Origin: Oidiodendron maius Zn
Lineage: Eukaryota > Ascomycota > Leotiomycetes > Myxotrichaceae
Assembly (NCBI GenBank): GCA_000827325.1
Contig: KN832884.1
Coordinates: forward strand, 98,953-162,952
Direction of reading: 5' to 3'
Length of the DNA stretch: 64,000 bases
Positions within the stretch are counted from its first letter, which is position 1; the number at the start of each line of letters is the position of its first letter. Below, in pieces: positions 43,094 through 54,122 of this stretch. The notes under the pieces were generated by a model that worked only from the letters and a program-made list of their open reading frames with translations, ran no database searches and had not been told where the DNA came from. Both the position numbers and the translations under genes were made by a program.

Positions 43094-45750
43094 CTAATTC
43101 AATGTATCATTTCGGTCCCCCGACGCCAAAGCTCGCTCAAATTCATTTGCATTTCTGATTCTGTGCATGTATGTAGTGAATCTCTGTCTCCTTGAGACTA
43201 CCTGTTTTACATCGTCTAAAGAGATCTCTGCCACTTCTCTTCCTTGCCGATTCGCTCGCTCCTTTGCTAGTGCTATAGCAATTTGTAATGCTATATTGAA
43301 TTTTCAGCAACTCCAGAGTTTAATCAAAGAGAAATGACTCACCGTTGCGAATTTCGCGGCCGTTCATATCTATTGATTTGATCGTTTCTTCGTCCTGAAC
43401 GTAGTTCTGAGCCTCCCAGGAAACGCCAATGTCTTTGCTCTCTTCTCGAATTTTTGTAAAGAAACGGTGCCAGATTCTTTTTTGTGATTGCATATCAAGC
43501 TTCTTATACGTGATAGCAACTTGTATTCTAGACAAGAAAGCGTCATCAAGATGACCAACTCGATTTGTTGTCTATCATATAATCAGAGGAAAGTTAACGG
43601 AGTATATCATGATTACCTACTAGGAAAAGCATTCCATTATAGTACTCCATGCTTCTGAGAAAGACTAGAATTGATGTATATTAACTAGGGGTCAAGGAAG
43701 TATTTAAGGACAAGGAATACATGCCAGATACTAAACTGTTCCGCGCTAGATCAGATAAACTTCGTCGTTCCAAGAAGACATCAGCCTCATCAATAAGGAG
43801 AATTGCTCTCCATTTTAAGGCCAGATTGAACCAATCAGATAGACGTGTTTCCATGTTCTCTTCTTTAGTTCCAATATCTGCAACACCGAGGGTAAGTAAA
43901 GGGCGGCGTGTAAATTCAGCTACACATTCTGAAATATTTTTAGTATTATATATATACAGTAGGTTGTAACATTTTCTTACCAACAGTAAACGTCTTTCCG
44001 GTGCCAGGAGGCCCTAAAGAGAGAAGTTAGAATCACTAATATAAATAAGGGATATTTCTTACCATGGAGGAGCAATATCATTCCTTCTCCTTTCCCTCCT
44101 ATAAAGTCAACAAATTGATGATTTGTATTAAGGTGATTTCGGCACAGAGCGGTAATGAGTTGAAGATCTTCACTGGGTAGTATTAGATTATCTATAGCGG
44201 CGTTTTGACTATCCCGCACAAAATAAGAAGCATAATGTAGTTCAAACAACACTTACAGCAAAGTTAGCAGCTTTATATTATAGGGAGACAACTTATTGGC
44301 AGAATATGCTTACTCCATAATTTATGCTTTAAAGCATAGCCTTTTAAGCGTGTTGGGAGTAGTGTCATTTGATGGGTAGTTAATTCAACAGCCAATGGAT
44401 CTTTGCCTTGAGTTATTTTCAGCGAGCTCCACTCAGCCATTGGGCCAAATTTATGGCCCTCTTCATTCTCGCTATCGTCATCAGCGATTTCATCGCTGGA
44501 GTAATCACTTTCACTTGAGCTGTCGGAGTCACCTCGCCTCCTTGGCCGTCTATCATCTACACGCAGGAGGGCTGTTTTCTTTGATTTCTCTATCTTCCAG
44601 GACTCGGGATCAACGACAATTTCTCCGTCATATATCTTGACCCTAGATTAGCAAAGCTATAGAGCTTAAGCATCAAATGTGGCCGTACCCTTTCAATACC
44701 ATTTCCAGTAGATGCCTCTCCAAAATATTTCATATGCTGAGGGAGACTTTGCATAATTTTGCAATAATGTTGGCCTCGTGTTTGCAGCTCATTTGCCTGG
44801 ACAGCACTTTGAAGATATTGAGCTGGAATAAGGGTGAGAGATGTAATAGCTCGCTCGCCTTCAAATTCGGTGATAATGAACTTTCTAGACTTGCGAACAA
44901 ATTTGTCGACTTTATACGCAATATACCAAGCACTGACATAAGTCTTAGGGGTTCCGTAATAACCCTCGGAAACAGAGGTAAGGTATGCAGATTGAACCAC
45001 AAACGCGCGCCATATACCATTAATTTTGGAATACACATTTTCCCCAGGTTTGTAGAGAAACCAGAGAGTATTACTGCTAACCACCCCCCTCCCATGTCTT
45101 TCTTCCTCTGGTCCCGCCGTTTTGTCATAGTATGGCTGCAGAAAGTTCAGGAGCAGGGTGAGATCGTGAGCAGCTTCGACATCTTGAGGATCTTGCTTAG
45201 TGTAACTAGCATAAGTATCTCTGCGCCTTTTCAAATCGTGGAAATAATGTAGAAGTATTGCGAATGGCTTATACACAGTGATAGGCTCAGTTTTCAACTT
45301 CTGAGAGGGATAGTACAATACAAGCTCACGAATTGCTTGTACGATGTATGAAGAGTGAATCCTGATACCTCTTATGTCGATATCGATAGCTTTGAAGCTG
45401 TTGTTGGGTCTTTTCTCTTCCTCCTCAACCGGTAAGTTACGGAATGCCTGATATGAGCGGGCAGGTGGGTAACGGGACCATTCGTTTGTTATGCCTTTCA
45501 CATCAAGCATAAGGCGGATGACGCATGGCGACCTTTCCGTTGGCGGTTTATGTAGTGGAGTATCTTGATAGGGGTTATCCTCGCGTGTATAACACCCGCT
45601 ATCTAATCCAGCAGACCACGCCACCTCATACAATATACCCGTGATCCTAGGAGCATCCACCCTATCATTTTCCGGCGAGGCTTCAAAGAAGTCTTCAATA
45701 TCTGACGATATAGAGCTGCTGACGTCCAAAGCCGACTGTGACAGGGCCAT
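43094..45750 (-). CDS. AAA+ ATPase with N-terminal DUF7025-type region
   Basis: At least six exons on the minus strand. The first (ATG 45750) encodes an acidic start, then ITGILYEVAWSAGLDSGCYT, and the DUF7025 hallmark SSNTLWFLYKPGENVY. It ends in the GIERVR region at a donor near 44695. A charged Ser/Asp segment follows. Next come DLQLITALCRNHLNTN and GGKGEGMILLLHG, and then the Walker A (GPPGTGKTFTVG) after a short intron at about 44015-44060. Later come ECVAEFTRRPLLTLGVADIG, Walker B LLIDEADVFLERRS, the sensor region GMLFLTTNRVGHLDDAFLSR, and a C-terminal helix ending GDRNDTLN with a stop at 43094-43096. This large fungal AAA family has unknown cellular function. Motifs are complete, so it should hydrolyse ATP. 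It faces the NACHT-like gene tail to tail with only 100 bp between them. Confidence 0.85.
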
Positions 45751-46763
45751 GACTAGCGCGAGGAGGTGATGCCTGGAGATCCGAGGTAGATAATTCGTCG
45801 ATGAATGGAACTAGGTGGTGGATATGGGGAGATTTCGGGCTTCTAGAATGAGTTGATCATTGAGGATAATCATCAGGAACATGATCACAAGGCTACTCTT
45901 ACTCAGCGTACAGGTGTAGGGCCAAGTGATTGGTTAGGAAGATTACTTCATCCCTCGCTTCCAGCCGTCCTACAATTCGCAGTTTAGACAAATCACCAAC
46001 GCGCTGTTGGACAAGGCGGGGCATTTGACTCGCCTACTCTCAGTTAATGGTCACGTTGTAAAGTTTGGGCCTCAAATTTAAAATTTAAGAGGGTTATTAG
46101 GCATCCAGAATGAGTACACTGAGGTGTCTGTATTTCTGAGTGTTTTTAAGAAGCCGGTTTCGAAGTTTACTGTGGTATGTTTGAAAACTATGGCTGCAGC
46201 CAATTTTGCATGTTACTGTAATGAAGAGATACAGAGAAGAGATTCAGAATACTGTGTACTGTAACGAGTTCGAAGCGTATTAATAAGAAATACTTGTTCT
46301 TGCGCCGTCGAGGTAGGAATAGTTAGGGATCTAAGCGCACGAGTTGATGTGGGACAGGATCAACACGGAAGGAGCCGATGTTGGATCCTTCTTCTGACGT
46401 AAAAGGATATGGTAAACATGTATTAAGGTGTTTAACGGTAATGCTACGGATTTAATCATCCTTCATCTCGGATGTCACTCGTGCAATGGAGTGCTCCGCA
46501 GAAAAGTAGCGAAAGCGCCTCGTCCTACGCTTTGTGAATATCCTATCTGGTATACAGTAACATTCGAAACCAGCTTCAGTCTAAACTCTATATGTTTTTA
46601 TAATTTGCCGAGAATCTTCTTGCTCAATGGTACAAATGCTGTTGGCGACTTTGTACCTCTTAGCACATAACACGTAAGAGACAACAGAGTGAACTTGACG
46701 CTCTAATTCCGGCAAACTGCAAAGTACTGCCCTATGCAACCATAAAAGATCATCCATAGGAGG
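45751..46763. other. Intergenic with insertion-free paralogue of the piggyBac target
   Basis: 46556-46674 (GTAACATTCGAAACCAGCTT onward) corresponds to the two flanks of the piggyBac-like element joined without it. No gene is supported in the rest. Confidence 0.5.
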
Positions 46764-46765
46764 TA

Positions 46766-48114
46766 CAGTCACGTGGCATAAGTTTACGCGAATATCTTCA
46801 AAATCGCGATTTTTCGCGTCTTAATTTATAATACCATTATTTTAAACCACGATATGCCGCAACCACGCACCCCTATAGGGGTGATCTCTGGTAATATACA
46901 AAAGAAGAAGCAATTGACCCCATACCAAAGAGGAAAGATCACTGGAGCTGCACAGTTCGGTCATTCTCCTGCTAAGATTGCAAGGGAGTTTAATCGCCCT
47001 GATTCTACTATCCGAACCACCCTCAAACTCGACCCATTACGCGATGAAGGCGAGACACGTGAACGCAGCGGCAGACCTTATGAATATACCGAACGAGACG
47101 TACGAAAACTTATAAGACACGTTTATATAAACCCAAAGCATACATGGGCAGAGGTCAAGAAAGCGTGTGGGTTCACTTGGCATAAGGATACCCTTAAGCG
47201 TATGCTTGAGCCCTCTGGAATCATGAACTGGAAGTGTAGGCGTCGTCCACACCTTACTGAGGCAGCTGCAAAGAAAAGGCTAGCATGGTGTAAAGCTAGG
47301 CAACGCTGGACTCTTGAACAATGGCGGCAATATATGTGGTCTGATGAGTGCTCTGCAGAGCGGGGCAAAGGCGGGGCACAAGAGTGGTGCTTCAGGACAG
47401 CAGGGACTGATAAATGGACGCCAGCGATGGTACAGATATATAAGAAAGCAAGGGACATCTCAGTTATGGTCTGGGCATGCTTTTGGTTTGTTGCAGGCAA
47501 GATACATCGATCAGATCTCTATCTGATGGACCGTGACTTTAAGTCTAAGAAGCATGGCTACTCTGTACGCTCCTACCTTAAAGTACTTGATGATCAAATG
47601 CCTAGGTGCTGGCAACCAGGTCTTATTTTCATACAGGATAATGCCTCTATCTATAAAGCATATACAGTTAAGCAATGGTTTCAAGATATAGGTATACCAC
47701 TTGTCGATTGGCCTCCATACTCGCCTGATTTAAATCCGATTGAACACATCTAGTGGCACCTCAAGACTCTCGTTCTTAAGAATCACCCTGAAATCGAGAA
47801 CATGGGAGCAGGTGAAGAGGCCCTTAAAGCCTTAGAAAATGCTCTAGTTGAAGCCTGGAACGATCTTCCTGATAGGTTATTTGAGCAGTGTGCAGATAGT
47901 ATGCCATATCGAGTCCAGGCGGTGATTGATGCTAAGGGTTGGCATACAAAGTACTAGGGGTTTCATTATTCAGGGGTATAAAGGATACACTTCTTGGCAT
48001 TTCTACTTCAAAGAACTAGAGCGATTTAATTAGTGGCTGGGTTGTAATTAAATAATTAGTTTGGTGGCAAATAACCAGATTTTCGCGTTCGCGCAAACTT
48101 ATTCGCTAGTACTG
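46766..48114 (+). mobile_element. Tc1/mariner-type transposon, nearly intact
   Basis: The ends share CAGT and a downstream block (ATAAGTTTACGCGAA on the left, inverted ATAAGTTTGCGCGAA on the right). TA dinucleotides flank the element at 46764-46765 and 48115-48116. The single gene inside reads in the plus direction and has one premature stop. It was not disrupted by insertions. Confidence 0.88.
46854..47957 (+). pseudogene. DD34E transposase with one TAG in place of Trp
   Basis: The frame from MPQPRTPIGVISGNIQKKKQ has a helix-turn-helix DNA-binding part (LTPYQRGKITGAAQFGHSPA, KIAREFNRPDSTIRTTL). The catalytic core shows WSDECSAERGKGG (first Asp), IFIQDNASIYK (second Asp) and DWPPYSPDLNPIEHI (Glu). 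Between the second Asp and the Glu lie 34 residues, i.e. DD34E as in Tc1-type enzymes. At 47751 a TAG replaces a probable Trp (EHI*WHLKTL). Translation resumes unaltered to the natural stop at 47955, ending AVIDAKGWHTKY. So 366 residues are broken at one codon, consistent with light RIP. Confidence 0.85.
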
Positions 48115-48642
48115 TAGCTTAGCGTTTTGACTCTCTTAATATTAGTCACATAATAGCCTTGTCTAGTCTCTGCTGGTGGCGATTTTAATACCTTAATTTA
48201 AGACTGAAAGGTATGCGTGCTCCGTGCTAGACTTTAAGTATCAATTTGTGAGGGCAGAGCCAACCATATATGCAAAATTGACTGTTGACACTCTTGTCAA
48301 AGTCGCCATTTCCTTTCTACAAACTATATCTTCAAAGATTTGTGTTCAATGCTCCCCGAGTGTTCTACGGCTCGATCTGTGAAAGTTTAGCTCCATATTA
48401 GCAATGGTCGTAGTCATGTGCAAGTAATGACGATGTACTGTACCCCAAAAAGTATTATTATGACAAGATGTTAACAATGTGCAGAAAATGCGCTAAAATA
48501 GCGCCATTACAATTTCCAAAATCTCTCGAATTACATCCAGTTAAGAAACCTTAATATTTTAATTAACTCGCCTTCCATCTTGTACGCCCCTTGCATGTGA
48601 TCCAGCAGAGAGCTAAACCGGTCTAGTATACAATGTGCCACC
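48115..48642. other. Intergenic, nothing recognised
   Basis: Mixed to AT-rich DNA between the transposon and the stop of the GPI-anchored protein gene. No open frame of interest. Confidence 0.4.
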
Positions 48643-49361
48643 TCATAGTATAGCGCCAATGCCCAAAACCATGCCCATCAACAGGCTGCTTACTTCGACA
48701 AACAGTCCGGTAGCGGCACCTGTCTCGGTTTTGGCAGAGGAGCTGGTGGGGGCGGCAGCTGAAAATGAAGAACTACGGCTGGGCGAGAGAGGAGACGAAG
48801 AGGAAGATGTCTCCGCAGGATCGGTGGACAGTGGAGCGGCAGAGGACTGGACAGCCATACTTGTGCTCTGGGCCACGGTAGAGGCAGCAGTCCCGTATGC
48901 ACTAGCTGCGTTGCAGTATGATATCTTGACTTGCTGAGCACCGAAAGCTCCCGAATCGCTGGGACAGTCGTTGTAACACCTGTCGTTGAACTGTTAGCTA
49001 TTGGATTATCGACAGTTGACACAGACCGGACTTCGTTATACTCGGTCGCAAAGGAGAACGGGGCGGGCCCAAGAGAATTTCACTCACGTCAACACATTGT
49101 TAGCCTGTGTGCACATACAATCCCAATCATCAGTCGCGCAAGCTGCCAATTGCGGCTTTTCCAATGAGAGGCAAGCATCAAGCACACTGTAAGATGGAAT
49201 CAGCAAAGTGTCGGCTATCGAGATTGAAAATGCAACTCGCAGACATACTCTTGGGCGGCGCAAGATCCGGACGTTGCTACGGGAGCAACCACGGTAGTAG
49301 TATCCGCAGCGACTAGTCCTACAGACCAGGCGAGAAGAGTGAGGCCAACGAAAGATCGCAT
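48643..49361 (-). CDS. GPI-anchored serine/threonine-rich cell-wall protein
   Basis: Three minus-strand exons. The first encodes a signal peptide (MRSFVGLTLLAWSVGLVAAD) and ends with SGSCAAQ. The GTATGT intron follows, and the second exon reads DVLDACLSLEKPQLAACATD, DWDCMCTQANNVLT. After a GTGAGT intron the third exon starts CYNDCPSDSGAFGAQQVKIS and passes into a Ser/Thr/Ala-rich region. It ends in a hydrophobic tail (SSLLMGMVLGIGAIL) fitting a GPI-attachment signal. Eight cysteines in a compact N-terminal domain plus Ser-rich stalk place it in the family annotated in Aspergillus as GPI-anchored serine-threonine rich proteins. The likely location is the plasma membrane and cell wall. The gene appears intact. 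Confidence 0.85.
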
Positions 49362-50460
49362 TTTGAAGAATTTGCGGATACTCAAAGTTATGGAGACACG
49401 GGAATAATGAAGACTGAGAACGTGTGAGGTCAGAAGGAAGAGGAGTGCGGGAGGACACAATATATACGCCAGGTATTCAAGAATAGGTGCTCCTAAGTCT
49501 GGAGTGTCTCATTCGGAAGTCTTGTTTTTATGGGGAAGTTGGTGAGACAGTACGGTATAGTCGGTGCAATGTATCCAATCAATATTGAAATCAATATGTA
49601 GCCAATGTCCGAAGCTAATGCGGATCCTGAATATCTGGATCATAATGCATCATAGGATATGGCAACGACAACCGTCATAATCATCGCGGAGCACCGGGCA
49701 GTCTGGAACGCCCATGCCGCTGTACCTGGCCATTTCCAGTTCTTCCAAGATGTAGAATCGCTTACTTTGTAAACACAGTACGTGCCAATAAAACAGCTCT
49801 CACCCTGCACCAATGGAGGTCGCGGCTTATCGGAGAGGTTCGCAGCTTTCGAATGTGAGGCGTTTCAATCCCCATTGCCAATTATGGACATTATATCCCA
49901 CAAACATGGATGTAGTTAATTATTGAAGAGGAGCTAGGTTGATGTTGACAGATAGCTTCGCGACAACGTAAGTTGGATCGGCGGATCCTCGAATACCGCG
50001 GATACTCTCAATCAGAACACAAAATCCCATTCTTCTTTCACACTTGGCCATTCTAGAGTTCTTGTCATCCCCTCGCTTGCGACGTTTTGGCCGTACTCCG
50101 CGTGCATGAAAAGAGAGCTTTTCACAGTACACTATCTAGAGACGTCATAACAATTTAGTAAAACTAAGTGGGATACGAGGCTCTCGTCTTCTAATTTTCT
50201 TTTCATTGACTTCCTGTATCCAAAACTTCGTATAATTCGTGCGCGAAAAGGGAAATAGATTCTTTAGAGATCGTTGCTCCGGCGAGACTCGGACCCCCAC
50301 CGTCCGGTAGTCATGCATGCGGACACGGCAATTCTGCTGCGTTTTCGCCAAATTCAAAATTAGCCATGCAACGGCATAGAGAGAGGCTGTTATATTGACT
50401 GACGGTCATTGGGGGCCCGAAACCGGACGTAGTATGCGACATATTTCAAGCGTTTGCCGC
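49362..50460. other. Intergenic, nothing recognised
   Basis: The upstream region of the GPI-protein gene and beyond. Short frames on the minus strand (49920-50357) lack domain features. A GGTCCGAGTC-like B-box resemblance near 50280 is not part of a foldable tRNA. Confidence 0.35.
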
Positions 50461-50465
50461 GTGGA

Positions 50466-50704
50466 CATCAGGGCAGCAAAAGTGCAAGATACGGGAGAGA
50501 TACAACCGTAGCGAACGACAAGTGACCTTCTAGCCAGGGCAAATGGTTATGCTATACGATCATAAATTAACAGGAAAGGAACCGAAACCGTCCTGGAGAG
50601 GCCCATTCGTGATCACTGGGTACGGTGACACACCCTTCAAGTCGGACTCGATAAGACAGGTCGGCGGGACCCTAATAGCCAGAACTAGAGGGATTATAAT
50701 GTAG
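50466..50704 (+). mobile_element. Ty3/gypsy integrase C-terminal remnant
   Basis: One plus-strand frame reads RERYNRSERQVTF, a TAG stop, then PGQMVMLYDHKLTGKEPKPS, WRGPFVITGYG and RQVGGTLIARTRG. This is the pattern of the gypsy-type integrase tail (basic region, PGxxVxLxD, WxGPFxI). No LTRs or other domains are visible around it, so it is a solitary scrap of a retrotransposon. Confidence 0.65.
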
Positions 50705-51235
50705 ATGGCATTATAAACTAGACAGGCTTGACAGATAAAAGGAAGTTAACAATGTCGCAATCCCACCTGAGCCAGCGCCGATGGATTATGGCCCCGCCTC
50801 TTGGCTGATGGCCTAGCTGTTATAAGCCGCCGTTGGCAGAGATGATATCTTCACTGTCTTCCTCCAAGACTCAAATGACAGTTCTGGGCAGGTTCTTTGA
50901 GCGCCGTGGTAGATTTGGGGATGGTGCACTATACGCATTATATTATTAGTGTGAGAAATTGATAGTTTGATTTTCTGGGGTAGGTCCACAGCACCATCAT
51001 GACGCAGTATCATCTATAACTAGCAGAATTCGAGGAGGATAAATGCAACAGTCCATAATTCGCTAACAAAACTCGAGACGACTATCACTTTGTTTACTCT
51101 CCTTGAAACAATCATCAACTGCAGCGTTATCAATACCCCAACCTGCACCCACTGGAAACACAGCAATCTGGATTCAGCTACTGTAAACATGCCTCGATGA
51201 AAGGGAGCTCAGAATAATCCATAGGTGCTGCTCTC
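50705..51235. other. Intergenic, nothing recognised
   Basis: No convincing frame or repeat. It may contain further decayed retrotransposon sequence. Confidence 0.3.
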
Positions 51236-51887
51236 TCACGCCTCTAACACATGCCAACTCCTTCTAAACGGGCGAGCGACTTTGCGCACTATGATTGGCA
51301 TTTCCGCTTTTGAACGTATTACCTCAATGGGAAGATATCTTCGAGCATGCATAAAGTTTCGTCCATCTGGAAAATATCGATATATTCGAAGTCCTGGCAT
51401 ATTGCAAAAGCGCAAGAAGTGTGTAGGAGCCGACTGGTCAAGAGACTCAACTAGGCCCGTCTCGCCGTCGCGATTCCGACCGTACCACGCGTTATTGAAC
51501 TCCATAGCACTTGTATTAATCTCCCTGTGAGCAGTTTCTGTTTCGCCTCAAAATCTAGGATTTGACAGAATATTGGTGAGCGGCCAATCCTCTTATATAA
51601 TGTCGATCGATTTAACCACCAATAATTTGCCAGGTAAGAGCCGGACTCTAAATCCATACCGAAAATGGCGTCCTCGATTAGATTCACAAATGGTCCCACG
51701 GCTCTGGCGCATTCATTACCTCGACGAGATGCGCGATGTAAGGATCTGTCTCTGCCGGGATCGGCTCGTGGTCGAGACTGGCCGAAGAACGCTCTCTTGT
51801 TGAGGCATCTTCGGTTGGAGACGATGTTACCCGGCCCAAGGAGGCAGTCATAATCATGAACAGGGTCAGTATCTGAATGATCTCCAT
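51236..51887 (-). CDS. Possible small secreted protein
   Basis: An exon starting at ATG 51887 encodes a good signal peptide (MEIIQILTLFMIMTASLGRV) and a polar segment ending VEVMNAPE. A candidate intron (GTGGGA...CTCACAG, about 51707-51541) keeps frame into a second exon: EFNNAWYGRNRDGETG, LVESLDQSAPTHFLRF, CNMPGLRIYRYFPDGR, and so on to a stop near 51236. The donor is weak and the family is not recognised. A further protein-like minus-strand frame (NDWSIVVGNEAVLCQGTVNW, 51921-52100) upstream could belong to the same or another gene. Confidence 0.35.
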
Positions 51888-52170
51888 GGCGGTCGTAGAA
51901 TTGATGCGTTTAATAGCTGCTTAGATCTGGTCGTCAGCAACCATCTGGTGGTGGTGCGGGTTAAGAAGGTTCGATACCGCCTCACCAATCCAGTTGACCG
52001 TACCCTGGCACAGCACCGCCTCGTTACCAACCACAATGCTCCAATCGTTTTTTGTCGCCCGCCGAACGCCAAAGCAAGCCAATGACGCGTTTTCTGGATA
52101 TTGACTTGCCTCTTGCTCTTTTCTTCGTTGTAGATGTCGTCGTCCATTTAATATTCCTTTCGCCTTCCAT

Positions 52171-53331
52171 ATGGACGACAGCATGAAGGACGGTCCAGAC
52201 ATATTTATTCGAACGGCCTCCTCACCCAGCCCAGCCCTCTTTACAACCGTGCTCCGCGATAAAGTCGATCTGGCTGTGAGCGGGGTTGCAACAAGGACTG
52301 TATTCCACACTGTTCATGCTCAAGATAATGAGTCGCATACGTTGTTATTATGGGTTACCCTAGCACCTGGGCCATCATTGTTATCCTTTGAGGATGCCCG
52401 ACAACGCGCCTCAAAATTTCTCTGCGACGGCTGCGGCAACTCCCCTTGCGTTTTGCTACTTCAGTCCGATGAGCTTGGATGGGACGAAGATAAATCTGGC
52501 GCAAAATCGATTCTAATGTTGCTGAGTAAGGCTGAAGATGCTGAACTGCAAGGAGCATTGCTTTCCGGCCAAGAGGAACTCAGCCTTGTAGTCAAATCGC
52601 TTAGAGAAAGTCAGAAATCCAATTCGATGCACATTGGTGATATTTGGTCGTGGATCCGGTTACGCTTACATTGGCCGGCATGGCACGAGTACAAGACTCT
52701 ATCCTCCACTGCAATTCCAGAATCTCGGACTCCATCATGGCGCAGATATATCTTCATCTGCGCTTCCATTATCATCGCTGCGATAGTCATTTTTGCTTCT
52801 ATTCTTTTACTTATACGCAGCCGCTCGGACAGTATATACGATCGATATGTAACAATAGGCAGTGATGGTCCGAGGCACCAGCTCCGAATTTACTGGCAAA
52901 ATGCTTCCGAATGGGCTGAAGCAAATCTTCAGGATTCTGGGAAATGGAAAGTTCGTATCGATGATCAAGCCATCATACCGGCCGAGCTCTATGACGAGGA
53001 TGAAGAGCATTACCAACAGTGGTACCGCAACCGATATCCAGAAATGCAGCAGGTAATCGATAATCGAGACTACATCAGACCGAGTTGGATGGGATCGTTA
53101 AACATGGCGGTACCGTGGGACAACCAATTCCATTTTGCGCATTGCGTTCTGGCGCTTCGTCGATACTGGAAGGCGAAAGAGACGGGAAAGCATGTTTGTG
53201 GTCGTGATATTGATTATCTTCATATTCATCACTGTCTCAGTTCGTTGGAGGAGAGGGCCTTTATTGATGGACCACGACAGATTGAAGATCCTTCTACGGT
53301 TATGTATTGGCAAACAAAGGTGTGCTTTTAA
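52171..53331 (+). CDS. UstYa-like (DUF3328-type) membrane protein with extra N-terminal domain
   Basis: This single-exon protein has 386 residues. Residues 1-190 form a soluble region of unknown type. One transmembrane helix (YIFICASIIIAAIVIFASIL, about residues 193-215) follows. The C-terminal part carries two HxxHC motifs (HFAHCVLALRRYWKAKETG and DIDYLHIHHCLSSLEE), which define UstYa-type oxidases involved in peptide and other natural-product modification. In usual UstYa proteins the membrane helix is close to the N-terminus, so the 190-residue leader is unusual and may be a fusion or a separate interaction domain. The membrane topology would put the HxxHC part in the lumen. No RiPP precursor or core enzyme is seen nearby. 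Confidence 0.65.
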   Translation: MDDSMKDGPDIFIRTASSPSPALFTTVLRDKVDLAVSGVATRTVFHTVHAQDNESHTLLLWVTLAPGPSLLSFEDARQRASKFLCDGCGNSPCVLLLQSDELGWDEDKSGAKSILMLLSKAEDAELQGALLSGQEELSLVVKSLRESQKSNSMHIGDIWSWIRLRLHWPAWHEYKTLSSTAIPESRTPSWRRYIFICASIIIAAIVIFASILLLIRSRSDSIYDRYVTIGSDGPRHQLRIYWQNASEWAEANLQDSGKWKVRIDDQAIIPAELYDEDEEHYQQWYRNRYPEMQQVIDNRDYIRPSWMGSLNMAVPWDNQFHFAHCVLALRRYWKAKETGKHVCGRDIDYLHIHHCLSSLEERAFIDGPRQIEDPSTVMYWQTKVCF

Positions 53332-53601
53332 GGCAATGTCATTCTTCGACATTGATACAAATCGTAGAGGCAATGCCGCCCATATATATTGTGCCACCAT
53401 TGAACGCATGGATGATGCTGGCCAGTTATCATTCCCTTGTGTGCAGGATGGCTGTACTAGCCACCAAAGATGTGACGGCGCGGTGCTGCAGTTCACACCT
53501 GGCGACAACCCCACCCCGTCTCTAAACGAGACTGTAGCAGAAATATTAAACAAAAATATGTCAACCAAAGATAGGATCTAACCATCTACATTTTCAGAGG
53601 G

Positions 53602-53612
53602 AAAAAAAAAAA
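53602..53612 (-). terminator. RNA polymerase III terminator of tRNA-His
   Basis: An A-run on the plus strand is a long T-run on the minus strand, immediately downstream of the tRNA 3' end. Confidence 0.7.
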
Positions 53613-53614
53613 TT

Positions 53615-53706
53615 TGGCGGCGCTGGGAATCGAACCCAAATCTCAAGAGAGTATGTATAATAGAAAATTTCCACAATCTAACGTGCTACCGTTACACCAC
53701 GCCACC
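53615..53706 (-). tRNA. tRNA-His (GTG) with intron
   Basis: On the minus strand GGTGGCG pairs with CGCCGCC to form the acceptor stem. The D arm reads TGGTGTAACGGTAGCAC. The T arm TTGGGTTCGATTCCCAG contains a perfect B box. The anticodon loop TTGTGGA gives GTG, i.e. histidine. About 21 nt (AAATTTTCTATTATACATACT) between the anticodon loop and the 3' anticodon stem is an intron at the canonical 37/38 place. The anticodon stem has one T-T mismatch in this folding. Identity therefore depends on the loop assignment. Confidence 0.8.
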
Positions 53707-54122
53707 AGAAAATCTATCACCACTGGGTCAACCAATTAACCAGCTGGCGTTGACTTTTAAACGATAATCGCTTATTTTGTGTCATATAGGTAGAGGACAC
53801 TTTGGTGCAGAGAACGAGCTTAGCGAATCACCGAATCACCGAATGGAACGGCGTGATTAGTCATTTAGCGAAGTGGCCAACCCCCCGAAATACATCTCTT
53901 TTGTTGCAATACAGTATATGGATGGATGGAGTTGACGACTTGATTCTTGAAATTAGAGTGGGAGGAGCTGCCTTAACTACATTATAGTGCGGCGCAGTGT
54001 TGCGTACACAGCTGCCACCTAATCCCTAGGCAACACTCAACATCTTTGAAGCACTCCATATTCGTTCCTTATTCTCCAATCATCAAGTTCAATACCCATA
54101 TTTCTCATGTAACTATCACGTC
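53707..54122. other. Intergenic, nothing recognised
   Basis: Upstream of the tRNA. It has a CACCGAATCACCGAATGG short repeat near 53828 but no gene. Confidence 0.4.

Noticed and set aside
50270-50345. GGGGTCCGAGTCTCGCC region as a tRNA
   Set aside because: The possible stem TTGC/GCAA encloses fewer than 60 nt and no D arm is present.
53135-53581. Overlapping plus-strand frame with a hydrophobic segment after the UstYa-like gene
   Set aside because: It mostly overlaps the real gene in another frame. The part after 53331 is short and has no recognised motif.
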